DNA of 64,000 nucleotides, taken from Ligustrum vulgare. Taxonomy: Eukaryota > Streptophyta > Magnoliopsida > Lamiales > Oleaceae. The notes under the pieces are model-generated. The model did not search any database, was not told where the DNA came from, and saw only the letters and a program-made list of their open reading frames with translations. This document shows positions 1 to 11,518 of the stretch, one piece after another. The first letter of the stretch is position 1; every line of letters begins with the position of its first letter. Where the stretch lies: positions 23,965,108-24,029,107 of the forward strand of contig OY743174.1 in NCBI GenBank assembly GCA_963555705.1. The letters run 5' to 3'. The position numbers and the translations under genes are program-made.

Positions 1-1078
1 TGAGATTCCTCTCTCGAGTTTAAATTAATTCTACCAAAATAAGTCAACCTTGTATCTCTACAGTGGGTCTGAATATTCCTTATCTAAATGCATTACATGC
101 AAGAATCCACACGTGATCGCACTAATCACAAGAGTATATCTCTATCTCTCGTTCAATTAACGGATTTATTACCTAGATCTATGTTATTAACTCACCTCTC
201 GGATTACGGAAATAACACATAAAATCATGAATAAATGGCCAGTTCATTCACGCATTAAACGCAATAATAAATCAACGCATGCATTGCGGCGTTAAAACAA
301 GGAATATGGAATTAAAGTAATTGACTAGGCTACATCGTGATTCCCAATGTTAAGATTAGTTACACATAATGAACGAATAATAAAAACAATCTAAATCACA
401 ATTACACGTGTTGGAATTTATGAAATCAACAATAAGAAAAGAAGTCTTGCACCAAGAATCGAGTTCCCGCGTTAAGCTCCTAAATTCCCCCGCTTTTCCT
501 TGTTTGAATCTCTTATGAATTTGATGTACTTGCCAAGAATTCTCTAATATTGAGCTCTGCAAAAGTGCTCCTCTGGTTGCCTCTCGCGCGCTCCCCCTAC
601 TTAGGTTAAATTCCCGAGTATATTATGTTAAAATCGAGCACAAAAGCCCAATACAGGCCCAGCGGAAGCCTACGCGATCGCGTGGTAGGGGTTCCAACGA
701 TCGCGTGGCTGACCTATTTTTCGCTCTGCATAAAATTTAACGCCATGTCGCGATGACTGCATTGGAACATTCGCGATTGCTACATAGAATTTTTGACGCG
801 ATTCTCCATCTTTTCCTTGACTTTCAAGTTAGTCCTCTAGTTTTATTTGCAACGTGTATCCCTAACTTTTGATTTGATCAATTTGACCCCAGAACTCCTG
901 TTTCTCTTCAATTTTCCTACTTTTGACCTTTATTTCCCGCAATTGCTTCCTTGTTCCTCTTTTTGACTAAAATCTGAAATAACAACAATTAAACGCAATT
1001 TAGGTAGAATAAATTCATAAAACAGCATGATAAATTCTTGTTTTGGCATATCCCCAAGTGTATAAAATAAACTTATCA
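1..1078 (-). repeat. Athila 3' LTR (partial)
   Basis: Position 1 aligns with 18002 and position 1078 with 19080, so about 365 bases of this LTR lie beyond the left edge. The terminal bases read TGATAAG on the minus strand. The LTR includes paired motifs resembling GCGATCGC near 670-790. Confidence 0.93.
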
Positions 1079-1092
1079 AATACCCCAAAGTA
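1079..1092 (-). other. Athila polypurine tract
   Basis: On the minus strand a purine-rich stretch (CTTTGGGGTA) directly precedes the TGATAAG start of the 3' LTR. This is the expected position of the plus-strand priming site. Confidence 0.7.
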
Positions 1093-2675
1093 GAATTATT
1101 GTTCGTCCTCAAACAATGGGTAATAAACTACAAAATCCAAAAGACATGAGATAAAATATTTTTGTTGTGCCAACATGCTTACCATATGCCTCCATAGTCC
1201 AATCAATTTATGCTTTAAGCAAACGTCATGAACAACAATGTAAAATAATTTCTAGTTATACCATGCCAGAGTTTCATGTGTGTGTGTGAATAGCCAATGT
1301 CAAACGCATACTCATGCAAAAGATATACTCAACACTGTGTGGCTCATTATGCATAATTCAGCCCAAATCCCATGTGGTCAATCTATGAATTCTAATGAAA
1401 TTCCTTTCAGCGGTCATGGATGATCACCACTTTCTGCTTTTCTCTCACATATCCCGGGTTTCTATCTATGTGGGTTCTAAAAATATTCTTTGCTTTTTCC
1501 ACACAAGGTAGTCAGAATCAGAAATATGCGTGCATAACAAACAAAAAAAAAGCAGACCCCAATTCTACAACCTCAACCACCACAGCTTAGTCAACAAAGC
1601 TTATACCATGCAATAATTTTTCTTTTTATTTTATTTTATTGGACGACTTTTTCTTTTAATGTCCCTGTCTTTTACCATCTTTGTGCAGAACTTTTCATAC
1701 TGGCTTTCTATATGACCCCTGTAGCGGGCTTTCAGATCGGCAACTTCCAAACCAGTTGGCTTTAGGGTACCAGGTTCAAAGAACCCCTTAGACGTACTTG
1801 CCCGAGTCATAAAAGCTTAAACAGAAAAGTTAAAAGATGTTATAATGTCTTATGTGTAAGTCCACTCTCCGTACTTGCTTTCTAATTGACCTCTGTAGCG
1901 AGCTTTAGGTCGATGACTCCCAAGCCAGTTGGCTTTAGGGCACCAGGTTTTAAAGACCCCTCGGACTTAGTTACTCGAGTCAAAAAAGGCATTTAAAGAG
2001 CAGAATAAGACCTTCAGCATTTTTCTATTTTTATGCTGGAGATGGTTTATACTCGTTGACCAAACTGCAATGACTAAAGTGAAAAACCAGGAACCACAGA
2101 CCTCCAACCCGTCAATACACACAAATTCCAACCATTTTACCCCCAAACTTTCCTTTTAGCATGATTTGTTCTAATTTAGGGGTGGGATATCTTATGATCT
2201 AAGTTCAGGGATTTTCAAGTCATTTCTAAGTTCGAATTGCATAACTCTGCCCCACACGTATTAAACAAAATCCATTACACAAGCAATTATCTAATGCTGG
2301 TTATGTGCGCAATGAATATGAATCTGGAAAAACATAACTAGTGCAAAATAAGTTCATGCTTTCATGTTGTCCAATTTTCAAGCCTATACACAAATTGATT
2401 CATACTATCTCCTAGGCAATAAGTACGTCAACACAATTTTTAACTTTACAATTTTTTTTATATACAGCGTTAGACATCAAATAAAGGACCAAGTTGTTGC
2501 ATTGATTACTAGGGTTTGAAGAGTTACAGAATATCAATTAATACATGCCCATACGATCAAAAGTAAATACAGCCAAAAATTAGCAACTACCCCCAAACTT
2601 AAAAATTACATTGCCCTCAATGAAATAATAACACAAGGAAGAATAAAAATGGAAGGCAAGGTAAAAAGAAAAAGA
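1093..2675 (-). other. Athila 3' noncoding region with a duplicated segment
   Basis: No coding sequence is supported here. Two diverged copies of a roughly 130-base segment occur at about 1690-1822 and 1867-1990. Both contain 'agttggctttaggg' and 'accaggtt' followed by 'gacccct' or 'gaacccct'. Long noncoding stretches between the last ORF and the 3' LTR are usual for Athila elements. Confidence 0.6.
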
Positions 2676-4025
2676 TCAGGAACTTCCTGGGGGTAGGTCT
2701 GGCTGCGGAGGCTGAGATGGTCCTGCGGCGTCCGTATCCAATCTTCCTTCTATTCTCTCCAATTTCGCTTCAATACCCTCAGCTCTCGTTTCGATCCCCT
2801 CCAATCGGATCTCAATAGAGAAGAGCCTGGATTGCACCCGTGAGATCTGACTGCTGAATTCTGTCATCGTATGGCGCATGATGCGCTGCTCCCCAGCAAT
2901 GTTACCCTGAACCAAACGGTCAAGTCGCTGTTCCAGAATTTCCAGCCGCCTATACTGTGCTACTTCAGCTTCCCTCCTCATGTTGATGGTGCATGTCAGG
3001 TCAGTTAACTCCAATAGTATCTGTCGTAGGAGTCTCTCATCATCGGGAGGAGTCGGTATGTGTGTTGGTGCGGTTGGTCCCTCTGAATCTGCTGGTGCTG
3101 CTGCGTCAACTGGGGCATCAGGGTCCAATGGGGCTAGTGGAGGAACAGGTGGGCCTCGAGGTACCCTAGGCCTCGTGCTCTCTCGAGTACGTCTGCTGAT
3201 AATCGCTCCGAGAGGCGCAGGCTCTTCATGGGGCAACAGATCAACTCCTTCGGCCACGCAGATAGTACTGATCAAACAGGGAAACATGATCTGGCGGCCC
3301 GAGTCCAGCTGGGAAGCAAGTGTAAGAATGAAATCAAAAATATGTCTCCCCAAGTCCAACTTCCGTCCCCTGGCCAGATGATGAATCATACGAGCTCGGA
3401 CTTCATTGAATTCTGTCCTGTGTGATGTGGGATCGATGTTGTGGCACATGAAGATGTGTAGAATCCTGATACTCTCAGTGAGCTCCCCATGTTCAAAGCG
3501 CCCCGGCTTCTCTAATTCCACATTTGGCCGTCCGTACAAAAAACTTGTAATCATATCAATATCCAAATCAATCGGAACCTGCTCAATCCCCTCGCCTTTC
3601 AGCTCCAAAACCCTCTCAATGACGGTCGGAGAAAAACGGATCCATTTACCCCGTACCCATGTCTTTTATCTGTGAGGTGCACATTCTGTTTCAATAGCAT
3701 GGTTGAAATTGGCTAGGAACTCTTTGACTAGTAGTGGATAGGGCTTGTGCGGCGTGCCTACCAATTTATGCTAACCTGCTCTCTCAATCAGGCGAGCTAA
3801 CTCGGTATCTGGGAAGTCGGCTATTATTACTTCACGTTCACTCCAGATTTTCTTCCCTTTTAGCAGTACCTCATGTCTGTGTAATTCTTTGCTGCCCAGA
3901 AACCGTTGAATATTTCCTATGTCTCCTTGATCGGCCTCCGGATCCTCAGACGACGTACCTCTTTTCCGTTTTGAGGGACCAGCCTTGCCTTTCCCTTTCT
4001 GTGCAGCTGTGGCCTTCGGAGGCAT
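2676..4025 (-). pseudogene. Athila 3' ORF, 'putative plant transposon protein' domain, broken
   Basis: From ATG 4023-4025 one minus-strand frame runs for 450 codons with two in-frame stops, TAG 3771-3773 and TAA 3666-3668. The N-terminus is basic (MPPKATAAQKGKGKAGPSKR), as in nuclear or nucleic-acid-binding proteins. The middle (around RILHIFMCHNIDPT and ARMIHHLARGRKLDLGRHIF) resembles the domain called 'putative plant transposon protein' that recurs in the 3' ORF of Athila elements. The C-terminal 90 residues are Pro/Ala-rich and then form heptad-like Glu/Arg/Leu repeats (IEIRLEGIETRAEGIEAK) that should make a coiled coil. Its role is unknown. Although Athila 3' ORFs have been called env-like, I see no clear transmembrane segment or signal peptide. 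Confidence 0.6.
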
Positions 4026-5276
4026 TGTTGTACCTATAGGCATAAACCAATGTGAGAGTGGGAAAATACAAGAATAATGGCACAAACCCCCAAACTTGTG
4101 AAAAATTGCACAATAAAAGAGAAAGGATATCAGCCTGACTGGTGCTTTTTAACCTAGTTTTTATCATGCCGAAAGAATAAAATTTTTGGAAAAGTGTCCT
4201 GAGCACAATAAAGTAGGTCACTTCATGAGTCACATATCCAAATTTGAGAGCAAACGGACAATAGATGAATAGTGAAATGGCCCGTCGAAGTGGTGACGTG
4301 AGAGTGCAATGGCCCTGCAGTGACCTTGCAATGCCCTACAGCGACCTTGCAATGGCCCTGCAGCGACTTCAATGGTGCTAGGGATTCAAATATGCAAATT
4401 TGTGTGACACAATGAGTCAAAATGCGAAATTATAGCACAAACTCGTTGAAAAACATGTAATAAGGATATGTGCTCGAGTGGATTTCTCAAATTGCAACAA
4501 AACTCTCGTTGGGACATTTTGTCGAACACCTTGTATGCATAAGAAAATTAATGAAGAAATCATTACATTATGGAAACGGAGGGTTCCCAAATTGTTCATC
4601 CATCAATACAATACACAATCCATCAAAAAACTAACCTAACCCATACTCCCAATCGACCAAAATTTCGAAATGTGCAAAAATAGGGCAAGAATCGGATAAA
4701 AGAGGAAAATCATCAAAGTTGTTTGTTTTCATACCTTAATTTTGTGATGAATGAGTGTTAATGAGCCTAATGTTGCACAAATTGGAGGAAGGAACTCGAC
4801 GATAAGGTAGTTGATTGAAATGGATGCAAAAATGGGGGTTGTCGCCCGGCAGCGTAATGTGAAATGAACGACTACTGCCGGGTTTTTAAAACTCAAGTCA
4901 CGCGCCTAGAACAAAAACTCGATCACGTGGTATACCCACTAGCGATCGCGTAGTTATGGTAAAAAAAATCTGTTGCAAAATTAAGTGCTTGTCGCGATCA
5001 CCTCAATGGCTGAGTAGTGATCGCGACTTTACCTTTGAATTTTTTTTTGTTTTTTGAAATAGACCCCATAATGAATTTTAAACGTGAATGATCATGTTGG
5101 CGCCCTCTAACCATACTCAACTAGTGAGGGGGGAGCTCGGGAACGACAACTAAAGCCTATAGTGCTCAAATTTCATAAAAATCCTATAATATGCCTATGC
5201 CTAATCATGCAAATAATAACTGAGATGAGTAAAAAGTGCATAAAAACATTTTAACGAATACTAATGCACCTAAAAA
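4026..5276 (-). other. Athila internal noncoding region
   Basis: No convincing coding sequence is visible between integrase and the 3' ORF. Around 4260-4380 short phrases are repeated ('gcaatggccctgcagcgac' and variants, about four times). Near 4920-5030 there are GCGATCGC-like words shared with the LTR. Confidence 0.5.
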
Positions 5277-6401
5277 CTAACTAATGACCTTTAGTCGGAT
5301 GATGAAGCTCAAATGACCTTTAGTCGGATGATGAAGCTCAAATGTGCCATATGGAAATACTTGTGCAATTGTGAAAGGACCAGACCATCTCGACCTCAAT
5401 TTTCCAGGAAAAAGCTTCAAATGTGAATTGTACAAGAGCACCTGATCTCCAATCTGAAACTCTCTCTTGAGAATATGGCGATCACGCCAATTCTTAGTCC
5501 GCTCCTTATAGATTGATGCATTCTCATAAGCTCCTAAGCGAAATTCATCCAATGCATTAAGTTGTAAGAGTCTCTGATTTTTGGCTAAGTCCATATCAAG
5601 GTTCAATTGTTTTAAAGCCCAGTATGCCTTGTGTTCAAATTCAACAGGAAAGTGACACACTTTCCCATATACCAACTGAAATGGTGATACCCCGATAGGA
5701 GTTTTGAAAGCCGTCCTGTATGCCCACAAGGCATCATCCAATTTGCTGGCCCAGTCTTTACGGGATGACCTCACCGTTGTTTCCAAAATCCTTTTCAATT
5801 GCCTGTTTGATGTTTCCACCTGCCCACTAGTCTGCGGATGATAGGCTATCCCCATGCGATGATGAGTTCCATACTTGGCCAGTACTGCCTTGAATAACTT
5901 GTTGTTGAAGTGAGTCTCACCATCACTAATGATTGCTCGTGGTGCTCCAAATATAGTAAAAATATTTTTTCTGATAAAATCAACTACAATTCTGGCATCA
6001 TTCGTTGGGCATGCTTTTGCTTCCACCCACTTCGATACATAATCAACCGCCACCAGTATATATTTGTTGTTGTATGAAGGTGGGAAGGGACCCATGAAGT
6101 CAATTCCCCAGACATCAAACACTTTAACCTCCAACACACTGTTAAGTGGCATCTCATGCTTTGATGATATATTTCCAGTTCGTTGGCATCTGTCACATGC
6201 TTTGACAAACTAGAAGGCGTCCTTAAACACAGTTGGCCATTAAAACCCACATTGCAAAACTTTAGCTGCCGTTTTAGTAGCTCCCATGTGTCCACCATAT
6301 GGGGCTGAATGGCATCTCTCCAGAACAGGTATAATCTCCTCATCCGGAATACATCGTCGAATTATTTGATCAGGTCCCCTTCTGTACAAAAATGGATCTT
6401 C
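5277..6401 (-). pseudogene. Athila integrase (broken)
   Basis: This is the integrase that would join element cDNA to chromosomal DNA. The catalytic triad is visible: Asp in [10 protein letters not shown], Asp in [10 protein letters not shown] and Glu in [13 protein letters not shown]-terminal SH3-like part follows ([20 protein letters not shown]). The N-terminal zinc-binding part is present (GGHMGATKTA, then [10 protein letters not shown]) but has TAA 6240-6242 and TAG 6210-6212. These are in the same frame as the RT upstream and the core downstream, so this section has nonsense damage without frameshift. The C-terminal end carries a perfect 29-base tandem duplication (5283-5340). Confidence 0.88.
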
Positions 6402-7766
6402 CTAATAAAAGAATTTCAGATCGTGAAAGAACTTTTTCTTCTGGTGGTATGTAAAATCAGGTGGCAAAACGTTGCTAACCAAGTAATTTACATAATTTGC
6501 AAACCAGGGCCCCTTATTCTTCTCTACCTGCATCATATGGGCTAGCAGCATCAACTGTTCATCTGGAAATACTTCGTGTATGTCTTCAAGACTTTCCTGA
6601 TTTACCTGCTCGAATCTAGATAAATGATCTGCAATCTGATTTTCTGTACCTTTTTTATCCCGAATTTCAATGTCGAATTCTTGAAGCAGTAAAACCCATC
6701 TGATCAGTCTAGGCTTGGCATCCTTTTTCCCAAATAAGTACTTCAATGTGGAGTGATCTGTGTATACCACCACTTTTGATCCTATAAGATAAGACCTGAA
6801 TTTGTCGAAGGCAAATACCACTGCTAATAGCTCTTTCTCGGTTGTGGCATAATTTATCTGAGCATCAATCAATGTTCTGCTGGCATAATAAATTACATGA
6901 AAAATTTTGTCCTTTCTCTGCCCCAACGCTGCCCCCACCGCGTAGTCACTCGTGTCACACATGAGCTCAAAAGGCAAACTCCAGTCTGGTGCCACGATGA
7001 TTGGCGCAGTAGTTAATTTTTCTTTGAGTGTATTAAAGGATGATAAACACTCTTCAGAAAAATTAAAAACTACGTCCTTTTCCAGTAAATTACACAGGGG
7101 CTTCGTGATTTTGGAAAAGTCTTTTATAAATCTCATGTAAAATCCAGCATGGCCTAAGAAACTTCTTACTCCTTTAACTGAGCTAGGTGGTGGTAGTTTT
7201 TCAATTACCTGAATTTTTGCCCTGTCCACTTCAATTCCTTTTTCAGAAATCCGATGCCCTAGTACAATCCCCTTGTGTACCATAAAATGACACTTCTCCC
7301 AATTTAACACCAAACTTCTTTCCGTGCATCTTTTAAGCACTAGGGAGAGGTGGTGTAGACACTCATCAAAAGAGGATCCAAAGACTGAGAAATCATCCAT
7401 AAAGACTTCAATAAATCGCTCCACCATATCGAAAAATATTGCCATCATGCATCTCTGGAAGGTTGTTGGAGTGTTACACAGTCCAAACGGCATTCTCCTG
7501 AAAGCAAATGTACCATAAGGACAGGTAAACGTAGTTTTCTCTTGGTTAGCTAGAGCGATGACAATCTGATTGTAGCCCGAATACCCATCAAGAAAGCAAT
7601 AGTGTGAATGACCTGCTAGCTTTTCCAACATCTGATCGATGAACGGTAAGGGAAAGTGATCTTTTCTGGTTGCAGCATTCAGTTTCCTGTAATCAATACA
7701 CACTCTCCATCTGGTCACTGTCCTTGTAGGGATCAACTCGTCGTTCTCATTCGCAATTACTGTCAT
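6402..7766 (-). pseudogene. Athila reverse transcriptase and RNase H
   Basis: 454 uninterrupted codons hold most of the RT and all of RNase H. The RT catalytic motif FMDDFSVFG (about 7380-7402) is intact, preceded by [11 protein letters not shown] and [16 protein letters not shown]. RNase H follows ([41 protein letters not shown]). FxDD is the usual form in Athila/Tat RTs. The ORF ends at TAG 6402-6404, where family members normally have Trp. At its start a run of seven G (about 7767) shifts the frame relative to the upstream segment. Confidence 0.93.
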
Positions 7767-7803
7767 GCCCCCCCTTCTTTGGCACTACATGAACTGGGCT
7801 GAC

Positions 7804-8536
7804 CTAAGCACTGTCTGAGATCGGATATATGATACCCGCATCAAGTAACTTTAAAATTTCTTTTCTCACCACTTCTTTCAAAGTCGGATTCAATCTGCGC
7901 TGTCCTTCCACTGATGGTTTGGAATCATCTTCCATCAAAATTTTGTGCATGCAAATAGTCGAACTAATACCCTTGATGTCGGCGATGATCCATCCTATTG
8001 CGGTTTTATGCTCCTTCACGACCCGCAGCAACCGTTCTTCTTCCAAAGCTATCAAGTGGCTTGAAATGATAATTGGCAGTGTTGATGACTCTCCCAAAAA
8101 CGCATATCGCGGATGGGCGGGTAAAGATTTCAACTCCAAAATGGGAGGAATTTCACACGATGGTCGAGATTTCTGCAAATTTTCACCCAATGGCTCAAAA
8201 TAGCGCCTTGATCTTAGCGTGAACCTTGGTGATGCATCCAATTCGTTAGACATCCTTGCCACTTCTTCTTTTTCTGAATTTAAAAATTCTGACTGAACGA
8301 TGCACGCCTCCAACGGATCTTCAGGATGCTCCTCATCATATACACCCCGAACTACTTCTTGCACAGTATCCACCTTGAAACACGTAACCAATAATGAGGG
8401 ATACTTCATAGACTTAAAGATGTTGAATGTGATCTTCTCCTCATCCACCCGAAGCACTAGTGTTCCTTCGTGAACATCTATCAAAGCTTTTCCAGTTCTC
8501 AAAAACGGTCGTCCCAAAATGAGCGGGATCGTCTTA
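7804..8536 (-). pseudogene. Athila protease-to-RT linker and RT N-terminus
   Basis: The segment begins with the conserved GRPFLRTGKALIDVHEG block that follows the protease. It runs through a variable linker to the first RT block (RKEILKLLDAGIIYPISDS). TAG 7804-7806 replaces the tryptophan expected after this block, and the frame then shifts at the G-run near 7767. Its upstream end at 8536 is the exact Helitron junction; the remainder of the protease resumes at 15428. Confidence 0.88.
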
Positions 8537-8854
8537 TCTTATTATTATTATAAAGAAGGATAGTTTGCTTTGTTTTACCTCCAAAAGTTCCCTCCAAATT
8601 TCCCCTCCCATTGGTTGCTTCTCCCAGAAGCAAAAGCTGTGGCATCCTTTGACGTTTATTGAAAAAATAAATGTAAACAGTGCCATTGTACGTGTATCAG
8701 ACTTTTGTAATATTATATATATATACAGTTGGTAAAAAATTCAAATTAAAATCTTCTAATCTTCTATTTGCAAATTGGATGCCGCCTAAAGTCCCGTCTT
8801 CTCAAAATGAGAGATCTGTGTAGAGAAAAGAAACTCGACCATATTTTTTCAAAA

Positions 8855-9222
8855 CACCATTTTATCTGATATCACGCCTCCACCGTCATTACATCCCAAA
8901 TGCAAGAATGAGTTCGACAGCGGCATCGAAGATGAAAAAGGCGTTGGGGATGAGATCCGACTCGAAGCGCATATCTGATGGCTGCATCTTGGGAAGTCCC
9001 GATTCATGAGGGAAGATGCCATTTTATCTGATGTTATGCCTCCACCATCACTGAATCCAAAACCCCATAAGTCATTGACTTTGACAGTGGCATCAAAGAT
9101 GAAAAAGGTGTTGGGGGCAAACAGCTCGAAGCGGGGATCTGAAGGTAGCATCTTGGGAAGTTACAATTCAGGATGGAAAATGAAGAAGCAGGTGACTGCC
9201 GTCAGAGCCTTCTCCGTCTAGG
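8855..9222 (+). pseudogene. Tandemly duplicated gene fragment, possibly from a MUN/DUF810 (PATROL1-like) gene
   Basis: Two copies of a 162-164 base unit start with ccattttatctgat at 8857 and 9019. Copy 2 encodes PPPSLNPKPHKSLTLTVASK followed by MKKVLG. Copy 1 retains TPPPSL and then, after a shift, AASKMKKALG. A Ser/Thr-Ala-Ala-Ser-Lys-Met-Lys-Lys-Ala-Leu-Gly block preceded by a Pro-rich stretch is familiar from plant MUN-domain/DUF810 proteins. The match is short, so the donor assignment is tentative. Copy 1 ends in TGA and copy 2 in TAG. Confidence 0.42.
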
Positions 9223-9676
9223 GTTACCACCTCTGTTACCCTTTCCTAGGCTTCGTTCCCAATACCCAAATTGGCAAATCCCGATTCTTGCCTTCAAATT
9301 TCAGCTCTCACCATGAATCTGTTAGTCTCTCTCTCTTTGCCTATAAAATCTGATGCCCTATCAACTGGACATTATTTGGGTTTTTAAAATTTGTTGTTAA
9401 TTTTTTTTTCTTCATTTTTTAGAATATTGGCTTGTGCGGATCCAACTTGTAAATTGTAAAAGAGGAAACAAGATAAACAACGGTTTCCTCTCAAAGATTG
9501 CAATTGGACTAAGCTGAGTTTCCAGTTTTTTACATATCCGTTTCTGCCACTTGAGAATTCCAATTTTGTGGTTAGTCTGGGTTCTTACAATGTCTTATTA
9601 TTTCTTTTGATTACTTTCTCAAGCTCATTTCTATGAAGAGATTTAAATATATGTTATTAAATCTTCTAAGTTGTAG

Positions 9677-9764
9677 CAGCTGTTGGTTTCAAGGGATAAC
9701 GACTTGAAATTCCATCCGACGTGAATCCTCAAGTAGCGGCTTTAATTGAAGCCTGCTGGGCCAA
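9677..9764 (+). pseudogene. Captured exon of a CTR1/Raf-like protein kinase
   Basis: An 88-base exon lies between a 3' splice site (ttgtag, ending 9676) and a 5' splice site (GTAAGT at 9765). It reads AVGFKG, a stop, then RLEIPSDVNPQVAALIEACW and Ala. This is the late kinase subdomain of plant Raf-like MAPKKKs such as CTR1, where Lys normally occupies the position of the stop. The rest of the kinase is absent. The intact splice sites show that genomic, unspliced DNA was captured. Confidence 0.72.
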
Positions 9765-10730
9765 GTAAGTGAACATGGTCTCATTTATCAATATATGAGA
9801 TTTGGACAAGCAATAAGTCTGAAATTAGTTTTAGGGGTATGCCACTGGATTTGTTCATCTAGAACTTAATTTTGGTATGCCTGATTTGAATCGAAATTGT
9901 TTCACATGCATTCCAGGTTAGGAAATATTTTATTAATTGGTTAAGCTTTAAAAAATCTCCATCAAGAATTTTGCATAATGATTAGAAGTTTTTTTGCATA
10001 ATGATTAGAATTTATCTTTTTGCATAATGATTAGAATTTTTTTTTTTTGAGAGAGAGAGAGAGATAGCTATTTTCAATATTCTAGAGCATCGCTTAGGTT
10101 GAAAAATGTCTTACCAATGTATAACTACGTAAATCTGTTGCACTTCATACTACGAATTACCTCTCTGACTTATATTTTATTTTGGGGATAGTTATAAAAT
10201 TCTTGGTCAAACCAATGGACTTGGTATTTAATTCCAGTCGAGGTCAATTTGCAAATAATCTACTAGGAAAACAGGAAATGAAACATTTTTTTGAGCCCTC
10301 CACTTCTATTTTTTTCAAAATACTTTAGCTACAAGCTAGCTTAATACCCTAACTGTGGCATCAAAGCCTCGAGTGATTTTTATGTCAAACATATGCATCT
10401 CTTTATCTTCATTTGTATCTTTTTATGTGATTTTTATGTCATGGTGATGTTTTGTCAATTCTTTGTGTTAGATGGCATTTCTTGGTGTTATTACAAGCTG
10501 TGTTGTTTCAAGCGTTTCCTTTCGATATAATTGATTCGAGATATGTAACAACCCTATAAACAAGGTGGGTAATGTGAAGATAACAATTGAATTTTGTAAG
10601 GAGCGTGGAGTCAAGAATTTAATTTTTATATTGTGAAGCTCTTCTATTCTATCAGTTGCATAACTTTTTATTATTATATGAATTGGTTGATGTCCTACTT
10701 AAAATACTACCAATTTTGTATATGTTACAG

Positions 10731-10910
10731 GATGAGGATGACAATGATGATGATGAATCCGAAGGAAGTGCTGAGGACACACCAAAGAAGGTAGTGTGTA
10801 ATTTCTTCCTCGGTTTTCTTTCATGTTTTGCTTGAGGTTTTCATTTACCTGTTGACAATTCTCTATTTTGATGAAGGTTGAACAAAGCAAGAAAAGATAT
10901 GCAATTAGTT
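10731..10910 (+). pseudogene. Captured two-exon fragment, probably of an HD2-type histone deacetylase gene
   Basis: Exon 10731-10790 encodes 20 residues: DEDDNDDDESEGSAED followed by TPKK. It is bounded by tgttacag and GTAGTG. A second exon from 10877 (after ttgatgaag) begins VEQSKKR and soon ends in TGA. An acidic run followed by TPKKVE..KKR resembles the central region of plant HD2 nucleolar histone deacetylases. Nucleolin-like or other acidic nucleolar proteins are an alternative. Confidence 0.5.
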
Positions 10911-11123
10911 GGTGCTGATACTCAAAACAAATCCACATGGCTACAAATAGTTCACCTATGATTTGCTCATAATGTCATCTTCTCAATTCTCTTCAGGATA
11001 GATTGTTAAGCAAACCTTCTGTCTTCGTTTCTATCTCTCTCATTTTCATTTTTAGTTTCTCCTTTCGAAAATTTAAACTTGTGTTCTTTTAATTGTTGCT
11101 GCCAATCTTATTGGACAAGGAGA

Positions 11124-11215
11124 GTATACAAAGGGCTGCTTCATGATGGAAAATCAGTGACAATAAAGATTTTGATGTCAACAAAGGAAGCGTGGGAACA
11201 GGGAAGGAGCAAACA
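11124..11215 (+). pseudogene. Captured fragment of a receptor-like kinase domain
   Basis: The frame reads VYKGLLHDGKSVTIKIL, then STKEAW after a Met. This corresponds to the end of the glycine-rich loop and the ATP-anchoring lysine strand (usually VYKG.L.DGK.VA(I/V)K) followed by the SSKEAW-like block of plant receptor-like cytoplasmic kinases. No other kinase subdomain lies nearby in frame and no clean splice sites were seen. Confidence 0.55.
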
Positions 11216-11491
11216 TTTGGTTAGTTTATTAATCTTGGTGCTTCTAATTATCCGCTAAAGCCACATGATGGTTAGTTTAAATTCCTTTTAAGTGGATTAA
11301 TTGTTAATAAGCTATTACATTGTGGCTTTTTAATGTCAATATTCTTTATTTGTTCTGTTGGTGAGAAAGTTTACTTTTAAAACACTTTGGAGTTTTGTTG
11401 GATTGGTGGATTTTTGTACTTGATGATCTGTAATATTTGAGAATTTTGAGTTTTTCAGCATTTTATAATTCTGCTCTGAATTGGGCTCTAG

Positions 11492-11518
11492 GAACTTGAT
11501 CAACCACGGAAAGAAAAG
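11492..11518 (+). other. Possible captured mini-exon, donor unknown
   Basis: A 27-base open segment (ELDQPRKEK) lies between ctctag and GTCAGT. It is too short to identify. It is listed because other exon-like segments in this Helitron have the same orientation and splice-site pattern. Confidence 0.22.

Noticed and set aside
2980..3675. Plus-strand ORFs of 65-133 codons opposite the Athila 3' ORF
   Set aside because: They are antisense shadows of the minus-strand ORF, with low-complexity Gly/Ser composition and no recognisable domain.
1079..5276. Possible envelope gene in the Athila 3' region
   Set aside because: The only long frame (2676-4025) lacks a signal peptide or membrane anchor; the env-like label is not supported here.
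7829..8203. Plus-strand ORF of 124 codons
   Set aside because: Antisense to the Athila RT N-terminal region, which has clear family motifs on the minus strand.
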